64,000 nucleotides of DNA from Thalassolituus sp. UBA674 (GTDB lineage: Bacteria > Pseudomonadota > Gammaproteobacteria > Pseudomonadales > Oceanobacteraceae), in NCBI GenBank assembly GCA_002298335.1, contig DBNK01000035.1, positions 1 through 64,000 of the forward strand. The letters run 5' to 3'. Shown one piece after another: positions 17,933-27,702 of the stretch. Position numbers and translations under genes: made by a program. Position 1 is the first letter of the stretch. Each line of letters starts with the position of its first letter. The notes under the pieces were generated by a model. The model was not told the DNA's origin. It ran no database searches and saw nothing but the letters and a program-made list of their open reading frames with translations.

Positions 17933-19147
17933 GTGGTGTCTATGAATATTGATGATCGTAATCTTCCGCTGTTTACCCGTATGTATTTCAGACATTCAGT
18001 GGTTTCAGCCTTAATCCCTGCTGCCATCGGCCTGGTCGCGGCCATCCTCCTCATACAGGGCAGCAATGGTACGGCATCCGGCGTGTATGCTGCCGCACTC
18101 ATCGCGCTGACGGCCGTCGCCGCCGGGATCTGGAGTGGGGTACAGCACAAAAAAATGCAGAGAGCGCTGACGGAGCACCACGCAGTCATCGACGATGTCC
18201 GGCAGGTGACATCCCCGGGAAGTCAGCATATTGAATCCCTGTGTCTGCAGACCTTCCCGGTCTGGCGCCGTCAGGTGGAAACCGTCCGTAACCAGACTGA
18301 AGAATCAGTCACCGAACTGACCGTACGTTTCGCTGAACTGGTTCAGCGCCTGCAGACGACAATGGACGCTTCCCGCCGTACGGCCGGTGATGACTCACAG
18401 GACAGCATTGTCGCAACCTTTTCCGGTGCTGAAACAGCACTTCAGTCCGTCATCGGTTGCTTACGCGCGACTCAGAATGGCCGGGCACAGATGCTGGATC
18501 AGGTGCGGATTCTGACCAATTACACCGAAGAGCTGCAAAGCATGTCGTCAGAGGTTGCGGCTATTGCTGCACAGACCAACCTGCTGGCTCTTAATGCGGC
18601 GATTGAAGCAGCACGTGCCGGTGACGCGGGAAGAGGATTTGCAGTGGTCGCTGACGAAGTCCGTAAGCTGTCCACACTATCCAGCCAGACCGGTAAAAAC
18701 ATGTCCGACAAAGTGAATGTCATCAATGAAGCCATTGCGGATGCATTCCGGGTGGCCGAGCAGGCCGCCATTGAAGACAGTGAAGTACTGAAACGCTCTG
18801 AGTCATCCGTCAGTGATGTATTGGGTACATTTTCCCGCGTTGTTGAAAATCTGGTTCAGTCCAAAAACATCATGCAGGAAGAAGGCAATGGTATCCGCTG
18901 CGAAATCGAGGACATGCTGGTTGCACTGCAGTTTCAGGACCGCACCAGCCAGATACTGAGTCATGTCTGCCTCAACCTTGAGGATCTGGAAAATACACTC
19001 GCCCGGGAAGGTGGTTCAGAACAGCTGGATATTGCCAGCTGGCTGAAAAAAATGGAGCAGGGTTACGCCACGATGGAAGAGCGCATCAATCACATCGGTC
19101 AGAAGGCAGAACCATCTTCTGAAGACCAGGAAATTACTTTCTTTTAA
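17933..19147 (+). CDS. methyl-accepting chemotaxis protein without periplasmic domain
   Basis: A 404-aa chemoreceptor. Two hydrophobic segments (about residues 25-45 and 50-67) are joined by only a few residues, so there is no periplasmic sensor. After a linker comes the MCP signalling domain with the hairpin tip motif AIAAQTNLLALNAAIEAARAGDAGRGFAVVADEVRKLS. The C-terminus carries RTSQILSHVCLNLEDLE and an acidic tail. GTG at 17933 and ATG at 17942 are both possible starts. First gene of the operon, in the position of PA0180 in the P. aeruginosa Che2 cluster. The signal may be membrane-related or cytoplasmic. Confidence 0.88.
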   Translation: MVSMNIDDRNLPLFTRMYFRHSVVSALIPAAIGLVAAILLIQGSNGTASGVYAAALIALTAVAAGIWSGVQHKKMQRALTEHHAVIDDVRQVTSPGSQHIESLCLQTFPVWRRQVETVRNQTEESVTELTVRFAELVQRLQTTMDASRRTAGDDSQDSIVATFSGAETALQSVIGCLRATQNGRAQMLDQVRILTNYTEELQSMSSEVAAIAAQTNLLALNAAIEAARAGDAGRGFAVVADEVRKLSTLSSQTGKNMSDKVNVINEAIADAFRVAEQAAIEDSEVLKRSESSVSDVLGTFSRVVENLVQSKNIMQEEGNGIRCEIEDMLVALQFQDRTSQILSHVCLNLEDLENTLAREGGSEQLDIASWLKKMEQGYATMEERINHIGQKAEPSSEDQEITFF

Positions 19148-19158
19148 GAGAATTGCAC

Positions 19159-19524
19159 ATGTCTAAAACCATTATGATCGTTGACGATTCGGCCTCTCTG
19201 CGGCAAGTCGTCAGCATTGCCCTCAAGGGAGCAGGTTATGAAACCATTGAAGCCTGCGACGGAAAAGACGCGCTGAACAAACTCACGGGCAAGATTCATC
19301 TGATCATCAGCGACGTCAACATGCCGAACATGGACGGCATCACCTTTGTGAAGGAAGTGAAAAAACTCCCGAATTATAAATTCACACCGGTCATCATGCT
19401 GACCACCGAATCCCAGGCGAACAAAAAGGCAGAAGGGCAGGCCGCCGGTGCCAAGGCATGGGTTGTCAAACCGTTTCAGCCCGCCACCATGCTGGCAGCC
19501 GTTTCCAAACTCATCATGCCTTAG
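19159..19524 (+). CDS. cheY: CheY-like response regulator
   Basis: A 121-aa single receiver domain: acidic pair in IVDDSASLRQ, phospho-acceptor Asp in IISDVNMPNMDG, Thr in MLTTES and Lys in WVVKPF. No output domain. The ATG at 19159 is preferred over a TTG two codons upstream. Phosphorylated by the CheA two genes downstream. No cheZ is seen in the cluster. Confidence 0.92.
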   Translation: MSKTIMIVDDSASLRQVVSIALKGAGYETIEACDGKDALNKLTGKIHLIISDVNMPNMDGITFVKEVKKLPNYKFTPVIMLTTESQANKKAEGQAAGAKAWVVKPFQPATMLAAVSKLIMP

Positions 19525-19547
19525 TCACCAAAGTCAGGACCCGGATC

Positions 19548-19862
19548 ATGTTCAGATACCAGGCTTTAAAAACCAAATGTCGCATTACCCTCTCCGGCGA
19601 AATGACCATTTATACGGCCGCAGAGCAGAAAGAAAAAATCTGTGAAGTCCTGGATGATCCACGGGATCTTGAAATCAACCTCAGTGGTGTCAACGAGATA
19701 GACAGTGCCGGCATACAGATTCTGATGCTGGCCAAAAAAAGTCGTGCACGTAAGCAGCATAAGCTGACGTTGGTTGAACACAGTCAGGATGTGCTGGACG
19801 CACTGGAAACACTCGGTCTGGTGCCGTACTTCGGTGACCCCGTAGTGATATCGGACAACTGA
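19548..19862 (+). CDS. STAS-domain protein in chemotaxis operon
   Basis: A 104-aa STAS (anti-anti-sigma-like) domain protein with the typical INLSGVNEIDSAGIQILMLAKK segment, in which the Ser of DSAG is the residue phosphorylated in SpoIIAA-like proteins. The ATG at 19548 begins just past cheY; the frame is open further upstream but inside cheY. It sits between cheY and cheA, so it may be a phosphorylatable partner in this pathway. Role not established. Confidence 0.85.
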   Translation: MFRYQALKTKCRITLSGEMTIYTAAEQKEKICEVLDDPRDLEINLSGVNEIDSAGIQILMLAKKSRARKQHKLTLVEHSQDVLDALETLGLVPYFGDPVVISDN

Positions 19863-19872
19863 GGGTATCTGA

Positions 19873-22062
19873 ATGCAATTTGACGATGCACTGTCTACCT
19901 ACGTTGCAGAGAGCCGTGAGCTGCTGCAGGAAATGGAAGACGCCCTGCTGCAGATAGAGCACGAAACCGACCGCGATGAACTGCTCAACGCCATTTTCCG
20001 TGCAGCCCATACCATCAAAGGCTCGGCCGGCCTGTTCGGGCTTGATGACATAGTCTCATTCACACATGGTGCAGAGAGCCTGCTGGACCGGCTGCGTGGC
20101 GGCGAGCTGGTCGTCACAGAAGACATGATTGCTCTGCTGCTGTCCTGTCGCGACCACATCAGCACCCTGATTGATCAGGTCGAACAGGGGGGCGGGCCGC
20201 TTGAAGCATCGGTCAGAGAACGGGGAGAGGAACTCAGTACCCGCCTGAAGAAAGCCGGCTCCGTTGCTGAAAGCCCGGCTGACATCGGCGCGCAGCCCCG
20301 GACCAGTCAGAAAGAAACGGAGATCGAACGCATCATTGATGCCAGCCATGCCTGCACAGACAACTGGCATATTTCGCTGCGGTTTGGCTCCGACTCTCTG
20401 CGCAACGGGATGGACCCGCTGTCATTTCTGCGCTATCTGGGCACGATCGGCAGCATCGTCAGCATCAGCCCGGTCGATGACCAACTTCCGGAGCCGGACG
20501 AAATGGACGCGGAGTCCTGCTATCTGGGCTTCGAAATTAATTTTAAAAGTGACGCTGACAAAGAAACTATCGACAGTGCGTTTGATTTTATCCGAGAAGA
20601 CAGCCTGATCCGCATTATTGCACCGCACAGCAGCATAGGTAATTACATCGAGCTGATTCAGAATCTGCCCGAAGAAGATATGTACCTTGGCGAGATGCTG
20701 ATCCGCTGTGGATCACTGACCCGCTCTGAACTGGAACAAGCCCTGAACCAGCAGCAGAGCCTCGAGGAAAACGAAATCAGCCAGTACATCGGCAGCATCC
20801 TCGTCGAAAGTCAGGTCATTACTCAGCCTGTCGTTGATGCCGCTGTGCAGAAGCAGGCTCAGGCCCGCGAAGGAAAAGTCCGTGAGGCTCAGTCTGTCCG
20901 GGTTGATGCCGACAAACTGGACCACCTGATCAACCTGATCGGCGAACTGGTCATCGCTGGTGCCGGCACCTCCATCCATGCCCAGGCACTGGGGGATAAC
21001 TCCCTGATCGAATCCGTCTCAACCCTGACCCGCCTGGTGGAAGAAGTCCGCGACTCCACCCTGCGTCTGCGCATGGTGCAGATAGGTTCAACCTTCAACC
21101 GTTTTCAGCGTGTCGTCCGCGATGTCTCCAAAGAGCTCGGAAAAGACATTGATCTGATCATCACCGGTGGTGAAACCGAGCTTGATAAAACCGTCGTGGA
21201 AAAAATAAGCGATCCACTGATGCACCTTGTGCGCAACTCCATGGACCATGGCATTGAACCGGCAGACGTCCGCCAGAAAGCAGGCAAATCACGCAAAGGG
21301 GTACTGCGCCTGAATGCCTACCACGATTCCGGCAGTATCGTGATTGAGGTATCAGACGATGGCGGCGGCCTGAACAGAGACAAAATTCTGCGCAAGGCCA
21401 TCGAAAAGGGCCTCGTCAGTGCTGACCAGCAGCTGGAAGATCAGGAAATCTACAACCTTGTGTTTGAACCTGGGTTTTCCACCGCCGATCAGGTCAGCAA
21501 TCTCTCCGGCCGTGGCGTCGGCATGGATGTGGTCAAACGCAATATCACCTCCCTGCGCGGCACAATCGATATCGACAGTAAACCGGGTCAGGGTTCCTGC
21601 ACCCGTATCCGGATGCCATTAACTCTGGCGATCATTGATGGCTTCCTCGTGGGGGTTGAGCAGTCCTCCTTCGTGGTACCTCTGGATATGGTGCTCGAAT
21701 GCGTGGAGCTCAGTGAGAATGACCGTGCCACCACGGCTGACCGTAACTACATTAACCTGCGTGGCGAAGTACTGCCCTTTATCCGCCTGCGCGAAATGTT
21801 TGAGATGGGAGGTACACCACCACGCCGGGAAAACGTGATCGTGGTGAATTATGCAGGCAACAAGGCGGGACTCGTAGTTGACAGACTGATGGGGGAATTT
21901 CAGACCGTCATAAAACCGCTCGGGAAAATTTTCAGTCGCGTGCTGTGTGTAGGTGGTTCAACCATTCTCGGCGACGGAGAAGTGGCGCTGATCCTGGATG
22001 TTCCGGGACTGATCAGCATGGCAACGCATACTGAGAAACAGACTCTCGGCAGTGCATCCTGA
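19873..22062 (+). CDS. cheA: chemotaxis histidine kinase CheA
   Basis: A 729-aa hybrid of the standard CheA domains. Hpt with phospho-His 46 in FRAAHTIKGSAGLFG; a middle region with a P2-like part and a segment rich in Gln/Glu; dimerisation helices starting VRVDADKLDHLINLIGELVIAG; HATPase with HLVRNSMDHGIEP and GRGVGMDVVKRNI; and a C-terminal CheW-like domain ending near residue 720. It phosphorylates CheY and CheB. Eleven bases after the STAS gene. Confidence 0.95.
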   Translation: MQFDDALSTYVAESRELLQEMEDALLQIEHETDRDELLNAIFRAAHTIKGSAGLFGLDDIVSFTHGAESLLDRLRGGELVVTEDMIALLLSCRDHISTLIDQVEQGGGPLEASVRERGEELSTRLKKAGSVAESPADIGAQPRTSQKETEIERIIDASHACTDNWHISLRFGSDSLRNGMDPLSFLRYLGTIGSIVSISPVDDQLPEPDEMDAESCYLGFEINFKSDADKETIDSAFDFIREDSLIRIIAPHSSIGNYIELIQNLPEEDMYLGEMLIRCGSLTRSELEQALNQQQSLEENEISQYIGSILVESQVITQPVVDAAVQKQAQAREGKVREAQSVRVDADKLDHLINLIGELVIAGAGTSIHAQALGDNSLIESVSTLTRLVEEVRDSTLRLRMVQIGSTFNRFQRVVRDVSKELGKDIDLIITGGETELDKTVVEKISDPLMHLVRNSMDHGIEPADVRQKAGKSRKGVLRLNAYHDSGSIVIEVSDDGGGLNRDKILRKAIEKGLVSADQQLEDQEIYNLVFEPGFSTADQVSNLSGRGVGMDVVKRNITSLRGTIDIDSKPGQGSCTRIRMPLTLAIIDGFLVGVEQSSFVVPLDMVLECVELSENDRATTADRNYINLRGEVLPFIRLREMFEMGGTPPRRENVIVVNYAGNKAGLVVDRLMGEFQTVIKPLGKIFSRVLCVGGSTILGDGEVALILDVPGLISMATHTEKQTLGSAS

Positions 22063-22133
22063 AATTTACTTGGCATTGTTATCCGCTGGCAGCCGCCCGG
22101 AATAACAGTGTATGAACGATATTGGAGAACACT

Positions 22134-24095
22134 ATGAGTGATTCAAAAAACTCCACGCCGTGGAATTTTTTACGTTTCAATTCTGAAGAAAAGAAAAAAG
22201 AGCGAGAAAGAGTACTTGAATACCGTGGTCAGATTGCCGCCATCAACAAGTCTCAGGCCGTTATCGAATCCAGCCTGGATGGCAAAATCCTTCACGCCAA
22301 TGATAATTTCCTCAATGCCTTGGGTTACAGCCTGGAAGAAATTATCGGGCGTCATCACAGTATGTTTGTTGAACCGTCATACAGCAACAGCCAGGAATAC
22401 CGGGCCTTCTGGGAGAAACTGGGACGCGGAGAATACGATGCAGCCCAGTACAAACGCATCGGCAAAGGAGGCAGGGAAATCTGGATTCAGGCCTCCTACA
22501 ACCCGATCATGGATGAAGAAGGCAAGCCCTTTAAAGTCATTAAGTACGCCACCGATATTACGTCACAGAAGCTCCGCGAAGCGGACTTCACCGGCCAGCT
22601 GAGTGCCATCAGCAAAGCCCAGGCTGTGATTGAGTTCAGCCTGGACGGCAAGATTCTCCATGCTAACGACAACTTCCTGAACACCCTGGGTTACAGCCTG
22701 GATGAGATCATCGACCGTCACCACAGCATGTTTGTTGAGCCGTCCTACCGCAACAGTCCGGAATACAAAATGTTCTGGGAGAAACTGGGGCGCGGTGAAT
22801 ACGATGCGGCCCAGTACAAGCGTATCGGCAAAGGCGGCAGGGAAGTCTGGATTCAGGCGACCTACAACCCGATCATGGATATGAATGGTAAGCCGTTCAA
22901 AGTGGTTAAATACGCCACGGACGTAACCGATGAGGTAAAAGCCGCCGAAATTCTCAAGTTGGCCGTTGCACAGACCCAGTCCGTGGTTCAGGCTGCCCAG
23001 AACGGCGTTCTGTCTGAGCGCGTTCCGCTGGAGGGCAAAGATGGGGAAATCATGGAGTTGTGCGCCGGAATTAATTCCCTCATGGAGATCACCGATGTCA
23101 GCCTTACCGATGTCATGAAGGTTTCCGGTGCGCTTTCTGAAGGCAACCTCACCCAGCGGATCACCAAGGATTATCCGGGCATTTTTGGTAAGGTAAAAGA
23201 CGCACTGAACAACACCATTGATACACTTGCCGATACTGTCCATAACGTTCTCAACTCCGTCGTTGCTCTGGACAGTGCCGCGGTACAGGTGTCGCAGACA
23301 GCCCAGAGTCTGAGTCAGGGTGCCAGCGAACAGGCAGCCAGCGTCGAAGAAACCTCAGCCTCTGTCGAACAGATGTCTGCCTCCATCAATCAGAATACTG
23401 AAAATGCCAAAGTAACCGACAGCATGGCCTCGAAAGCGTCGCAGGAAGCGGACGAGGGTGGCCGGGCAGTCAGTGAAACCGTCGTGGCGATGAAATCCAT
23501 TGCCGGCAAAATCAACATCATTGATGACATCGCCTACCAGACCAATCTGCTGGCACTGAATGCGGCCATTGAGGCCGCTCGGGCTGGCGAACACGGTAAG
23601 GGCTTTGCGGTTGTGGCCGCCGAAGTACGCAAGCTGGCAGAGCGCTCGCAGGTCGCTGCCCAGGAAATTGGCAAGGTCGCAGAAAGCAGCGTCGGGCTGG
23701 CGGAAAGGGCCGGAAAACTTCTTGATGAAATTGTCCCGTCCATCAGAAAGACTTCAGATCTGGTACAGGAAATCAGCGCTGCATCGGAAGAGCAGTCCTC
23801 AGGAGCCTCGCAGATCAACACGGCTATGGAACAGTTGAACAAAGTCACACAGCAGAGTGCATCGTTATCTGAAGAGCTGGCCGCCACCGCGGAAGAAATG
23901 AGCAGTCAGACTGAGCAGCTGCAACAGCTGATGAGTTTCTTCAACGTCGGTAATGACCATACAGCCAAACCCAGGCCCCAAAACAGAACAAAACACGACG
24001 AACGCCCGGGTCCTTCAATGATGAATGACAGTAAACGCTGGCTGAATCATGAAGCTAATGATCTGAGGGCCGGTGGTGACTTTATCCGGTTCTGA
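22134..24095 (+). CDS. soluble double-PAS chemoreceptor with C-terminal pentapeptide
   Basis: A 653-aa cytoplasmic receptor with no membrane segment. Two PAS domains (about residues 35-145 and 157-267) are near copies of each other offset by 122 residues, then a HAMP-like linker and an MCP domain with IAYQTNLLALNAAIEAARAGEHGKG. The architecture is that of BdlA or Aer-type sensors. The chain ends in a flexible stretch and DFIRF, which fits the x-aromatic-x-x-aromatic tethering pentapeptide. GGAGAAC at 22125 sets the ATG at 22134. No heme or flavin ligand can be named from sequence alone. Confidence 0.9.
   Translation: MSDSKNSTPWNFLRFNSEEKKKERERVLEYRGQIAAINKSQAVIESSLDGKILHANDNFLNALGYSLEEIIGRHHSMFVEPSYSNSQEYRAFWEKLGRGEYDAAQYKRIGKGGREIWIQASYNPIMDEEGKPFKVIKYATDITSQKLREADFTGQLSAISKAQAVIEFSLDGKILHANDNFLNTLGYSLDEIIDRHHSMFVEPSYRNSPEYKMFWEKLGRGEYDAAQYKRIGKGGREVWIQATYNPIMDMNGKPFKVVKYATDVTDEVKAAEILKLAVAQTQSVVQAAQNGVLSERVPLEGKDGEIMELCAGINSLMEITDVSLTDVMKVSGALSEGNLTQRITKDYPGIFGKVKDALNNTIDTLADTVHNVLNSVVALDSAAVQVSQTAQSLSQGASEQAASVEETSASVEQMSASINQNTENAKVTDSMASKASQEADEGGRAVSETVVAMKSIAGKINIIDDIAYQTNLLALNAAIEAARAGEHGKGFAVVAAEVRKLAERSQVAAQEIGKVAESSVGLAERAGKLLDEIVPSIRKTSDLVQEISAASEEQSSGASQINTAMEQLNKVTQQSASLSEELAATAEEMSSQTEQLQQLMSFFNVGNDHTAKPRPQNRTKHDERPGPSMMNDSKRWLNHEANDLRAGGDFIRF
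22239..22940 (+). repeat. tandem duplication of a PAS-coding unit, 366-bp period
   Basis: The unit starting at 22239 (gccatcaacaag...) recurs at 22605 (gccatcagcaaa...) with the same reading frame and most bases conserved through the YATD(I/V)T end of each PAS. The offset is 366 bp, or 122 codons. Differences are mainly at third positions, suggesting an older in-frame duplication under selection. Confidence 0.85.
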
Positions 24096-24500
24096 CGTGT
24101 AAACCGTTCAGATCACCGGCAGCCCGGCAGGTGATCTGAACACAGTCTGCATAAGCTCCGGATCACCGGGGCTTATGTCATTACCTGCCATGGACACAGG
24201 TAAAATCCCCATAAAAACCGCAATGGATGACCATCCTGCCATCAGCCGGTAAGCCCCATTTTCTCCGCTATACTGAATTTCAGATGTACTTCACCGGGAA
24301 TCCCTGAGCAGCTGCCGTTCTGCGTTTTTACGACCATGCATTAATGAAGACCGGCATCATTTTTCATGACATTGCTGAGTACAACCCGATAGGGCGAAGA
24401 CTCCAGACCGTTACGAGCACAGGCCAGGCGCTCCGGAGCATCATCAGACATATGGCCACACACGGCTGAACACAGGAAGCTGGAGAGCAGGAGCAAATAA
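24096..24500. other. 405-bp gap with two hairpins between the two large MCP genes
   Basis: A perfect 12-bp stem (GTTCAGATCACC 24106-24117 / GGTGATCTGAAC 24130-24141) sits just after the PAS-MCP stop. A second stem (ATAAGC ... GCTTAT at about 24151-24176) follows. Neither has a T run, so these are candidate transcript-processing or attenuating structures. The rest is non-coding as far as I can see; GGAG before 24501 is the ribosome site of the next gene. A separate promoter for the downstream part is possible. Confidence 0.5.
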
Positions 24501-26138
24501 ATGACTATCAGTAAAAAGATGATGATTCTGGTTCTATCGGCCCTGTTGGGTACTCTTGTGCTCGCAGGAGTCAGTTATCAGCAGATGGAGCGTGTTTTCA
24601 CTGCCACCAATTACGGCAACATCAACTCTATACCCAGCATCATCAGCCTGGACAGGCTGGGCAGCGCCATCAACCTGCAGACACAGTATATCTACCGGCA
24701 CATTCTGGCAGAAGATGATGCAACCATGGCTGACCTTGACATCAAACTCAGGGACAACCAGAAAGAGATTCACCAGGCAGTCGAGGAATACACCACACAC
24801 CTGTCAGATGAAGAAGACAGCCAGTTACTGGAGACTGAGCGTAAGGGTATAGCCGCCTTCCTGCAGGGCGCAGAAACACTGTTGGATCATTCCCGCATGC
24901 ATGAGAATGATCTTGCCCACCACCAACTCGAAGAATTGCAACGTACTGTCATCTCTCCACTGCGCAAAGACATCAAGGCGCATATGGAATACAACGTCAG
25001 AACCGCTAACAAGGGCAGCGAAGACGCCAGTGAGACTCACGTTCAGGCCACCCTGATCTCTGTTGCGGTGTCCGCCATCACACTGATACTGATCACCGTT
25101 CTGGGTACCCTGATCACCCGGAATCTGTTGCGCCAGCTGGGTGGTGAACCGGCCTACGCCGTCGAAACCGTGAGCCGCATTGCGGCCGGTGATCTGACCG
25201 TCAGCGTCGAGACCAAAGCCGGTGACAACACCAGTATGCTGGCCGCCATCAGGAGCATGGTGGAAAATCTGGCGCGGATTATCGGCGAAGTCCGCAGTGC
25301 GGCAGACAGCCTTTCCAGCGCGTCAGAAGAAGTGTCTTCGACCGCTCAGAGCTTAAGTCAGGGGTCCAGTGAACAGGCGGCCGGCGTAGAGGAGACATCC
25401 GCTTCCGTCGAACAGATGTCGGCCTCTATTAACCAGAACACAGAAAACGCCAGAGTCACGGAAAACATGGCGTTGAAAGCCGCCAGAGAAGCCGATGAAG
25501 GTGGAGAAACCGTGCGCAAGACGGCCAGCGCCATGAAGTCGATCGCCGCAAAAATCAGCATCATCGACGATATTGCCTATCAGACCAATCTGCTGGCCCT
25601 GAACGCAGCGATTGAGGCAGCACGTGCAGGAGAACACGGCAAAGGCTTTGCCGTGGTGGCCGCTGAAGTACGTAAACTGGCGGAACGTTCACAAGTAGCT
25701 GCAAAAGAAATTGGTGCCGTTGCGGAGAACAGTGTCGGCCTGGCTGAAATGGCCGGTAAATTACTGGATGAAATTGTGCCATCCATCCGCAAAACATCAG
25801 ATCTGGTTCAGGAAATCAGCGCCGCATCAGCTGAACAGTCATCCGGTGCCGTGCAGATCAATTCCGCGATGGATCAGCTCAACAGCGTAACCCAGCAGAG
25901 CTCAGCCGCCTCCGAGGAGTTAGCAGCTACCGCAGAAGAAATGAGCAGTCAGGCTGAGCAGCTGCAGCAGATGATGGATTTCTTTACGGTAGCGGGCATG
26001 AAAAAGTCTGATCCGGGTCAAACCGTTAAAAACAACGCACGCAGCAATAACAAACCCACCGCCAAAATCAGAAATGACGCGGAGGACGATGACTTCAGCA
26101 GTTACGACCAGGCCAGTGGCGATTTTGTTAAATTCTAG
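24501..26138 (+). CDS. 4HB-type transmembrane chemoreceptor with C-terminal pentapeptide
   Basis: A 545-aa MCP. First transmembrane helix at about residues 7-24, a periplasmic four-helix-bundle type domain of about 160 residues, second helix at about 184-204 (ISVAVSAITLILITVLGTLI), HAMP, then a signalling domain nearly identical to that of the preceding PAS receptor. The tail is acidic and disordered and ends DFVKF, again fitting the CheR/CheB tethering motif. The ligand is unknown. It ends nine bases before cheW. Confidence 0.92.
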   Translation: MTISKKMMILVLSALLGTLVLAGVSYQQMERVFTATNYGNINSIPSIISLDRLGSAINLQTQYIYRHILAEDDATMADLDIKLRDNQKEIHQAVEEYTTHLSDEEDSQLLETERKGIAAFLQGAETLLDHSRMHENDLAHHQLEELQRTVISPLRKDIKAHMEYNVRTANKGSEDASETHVQATLISVAVSAITLILITVLGTLITRNLLRQLGGEPAYAVETVSRIAAGDLTVSVETKAGDNTSMLAAIRSMVENLARIIGEVRSAADSLSSASEEVSSTAQSLSQGSSEQAAGVEETSASVEQMSASINQNTENARVTENMALKAAREADEGGETVRKTASAMKSIAAKISIIDDIAYQTNLLALNAAIEAARAGEHGKGFAVVAAEVRKLAERSQVAAKEIGAVAENSVGLAEMAGKLLDEIVPSIRKTSDLVQEISAASAEQSSGAVQINSAMDQLNSVTQQSSAASEELAATAEEMSSQAEQLQQMMDFFTVAGMKKSDPGQTVKNNARSNNKPTAKIRNDAEDDDFSSYDQASGDFVKF

Positions 26139-26147
26139 GAGTCTCTA

Positions 26148-26705
26148 ATGAGCACATCATCGAACACCAATAAGTCACTGGCTCTGATTAACAGCGACAT
26201 GGAAGATACGGATGAGCAGAGCCAGTTTCTGACCTTTACGCTGCGGGAAGAAACATTCGCCATCGGCATACTCCACATCAAAGAGATTCTGGAATATGGC
26301 CAGCTGACCCCCGTCCCCATGATGCCGAATTATATCCGCGGGGTAATTAACCTGCGTGGAGCCGTGGTACCGGTTGTCGATCTCGGGGCGCGCTTCGGCG
26401 ACATGCCCAGCGAGATTACCAAACGCACCTGCATCGTAATTATTGAAGTGGCTACAGACGAAGGAGAGCAGGACATCGGTGTCGTAGTGGATTCTGTGAC
26501 CGAGGTGTTGGAAATACCCGACCACGACATAGAGCCGGCCCCCAGCTTTGGTGCCAGAATCCGTACAGATTTTATTTCTGGTATGGGCAAGATCAATGGT
26601 GAGTTCGTCATCATCCTGAACGTCGACCGCGTGCTTTCCGTTGATGAGCTTGCAGCGCTGAATACCCTGGGGTCCACACCGGCAAAAAAAGAGGACTCCC
26701 GCTGA
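26148..26705 (+). CDS. cheW: chemotaxis coupling protein CheW
   Basis: A 185-aa CheW domain protein, somewhat longer than E. coli CheW because of an N-terminal extension rich in Asn/Ser/Asp. Recognisable family segments are FTLREETFAIGILHIKEILE, PNYIRGVINLRGAVVPVVDL and INGEFVIILNVDRVLS. It links CheA to the receptors. GGAGTCTCTA precedes the ATG. Confidence 0.93.
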   Translation: MSTSSNTNKSLALINSDMEDTDEQSQFLTFTLREETFAIGILHIKEILEYGQLTPVPMMPNYIRGVINLRGAVVPVVDLGARFGDMPSEITKRTCIVIIEVATDEGEQDIGVVVDSVTEVLEIPDHDIEPAPSFGARIRTDFISGMGKINGEFVIILNVDRVLSVDELAALNTLGSTPAKKEDSR

Positions 26706-26890
26706 ATACATGCAGACAGTCCCGGCAGAATACCCGGGGGCATTGTTTACAGTACCTGAGTGCTTTCTCAGACAGACCTCCGACGGATACGTCTGGCTTC
26801 CGCACAGTCCGGGCTGACAAACGGCAGCACGGGAACCTGACCTGTTCTGATCATGACCGTTCTCTACTGTATCGCCACAGGTAACAAAAA

Positions 26891-27697
26891 ATGAATGGCC
26901 TTTCACTATCCGATGCTGAGTTCGATTTATTCCGGACAATGATCTACGACGCAGCGGGTATCAATATGTCGCCAGCCAAGAAAGCGCTCGTAGCCGGCCG
27001 GCTGGCAAAGCGTGTCAGCCACTATTCATTAGCAACCTTCAATGACTATTTCAAAGTCGTAAAGGCGAACACCAATGGTGAATTTCAGATCGCCATTGAT
27101 CTGCTGACAACCAATGAGACGTTCTTTTTCCGCGAAATAAAACATTTCGATTTTTTGCGAACCCGGGTTCTGCCCGGGTGGGTCAGTGGCGAAAAGAAAA
27201 TATGGAGTGCTGCCAGCTCATCCGGTGAAGAGGCCTACAGTCTGGCGATGACCATGGCCGAATCCTGCCCGACACCCTCGTGGAAGATTGTCGGTACGGA
27301 CATCAGCACCCGCATTATTAAATCTGCACAAACTGCCCAATACCCTATGGCGCGCAGCAAAGATATCCCGCTCGACTATCTGAAAAAGTATTGTCTGAAG
27401 GGCATAGGACCTCAGGATGGAACATTCATCATAGGGCCGGAGCTGAAATCCAGAGTCTCGTTTCAACATGCGAACCTGACCCAGAACCTCACTGCCATCG
27501 GAAGTTTTGATGTCATATTTCTGCGTAATGTCATGATCTATTTTGATATGGAGATCAAAAAGAAAGTTGTGTCCGCGATACTGAGGCAACTGAATCCCGG
27601 GGGTTATCTGATGATCGGGCATTCCGAAAGCCTGAATGGCGTCACGGATGAAGTGAATGCGATTGCTCCATCCATTTATCAGAAACCACGCCCCTGA
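26891..27697 (+). CDS. cheR: chemoreceptor methyltransferase CheR
   Basis: A 268-aa SAM-dependent glutamate methyltransferase. N-terminal helical domain, then TTNETFFFREIKHFDFL, SAM motif WSAASSSGEEAYSLAM and FLRNVMIYFD. The beta-subdomain loop reads KGIGPQDG, the same place where pentapeptide-dependent enterobacterial CheR has GTG; this insertion is the known mark of CheR types that bind receptor pentapeptides. A 185-bp gap separates it from cheW. Confidence 0.93.
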   Translation: MNGLSLSDAEFDLFRTMIYDAAGINMSPAKKALVAGRLAKRVSHYSLATFNDYFKVVKANTNGEFQIAIDLLTTNETFFFREIKHFDFLRTRVLPGWVSGEKKIWSAASSSGEEAYSLAMTMAESCPTPSWKIVGTDISTRIIKSAQTAQYPMARSKDIPLDYLKKYCLKGIGPQDGTFIIGPELKSRVSFQHANLTQNLTAIGSFDVIFLRNVMIYFDMEIKKKVVSAILRQLNPGGYLMIGHSESLNGVTDEVNAIAPSIYQKPRP

Positions 27698-27702
27698 TTA
27701 CG

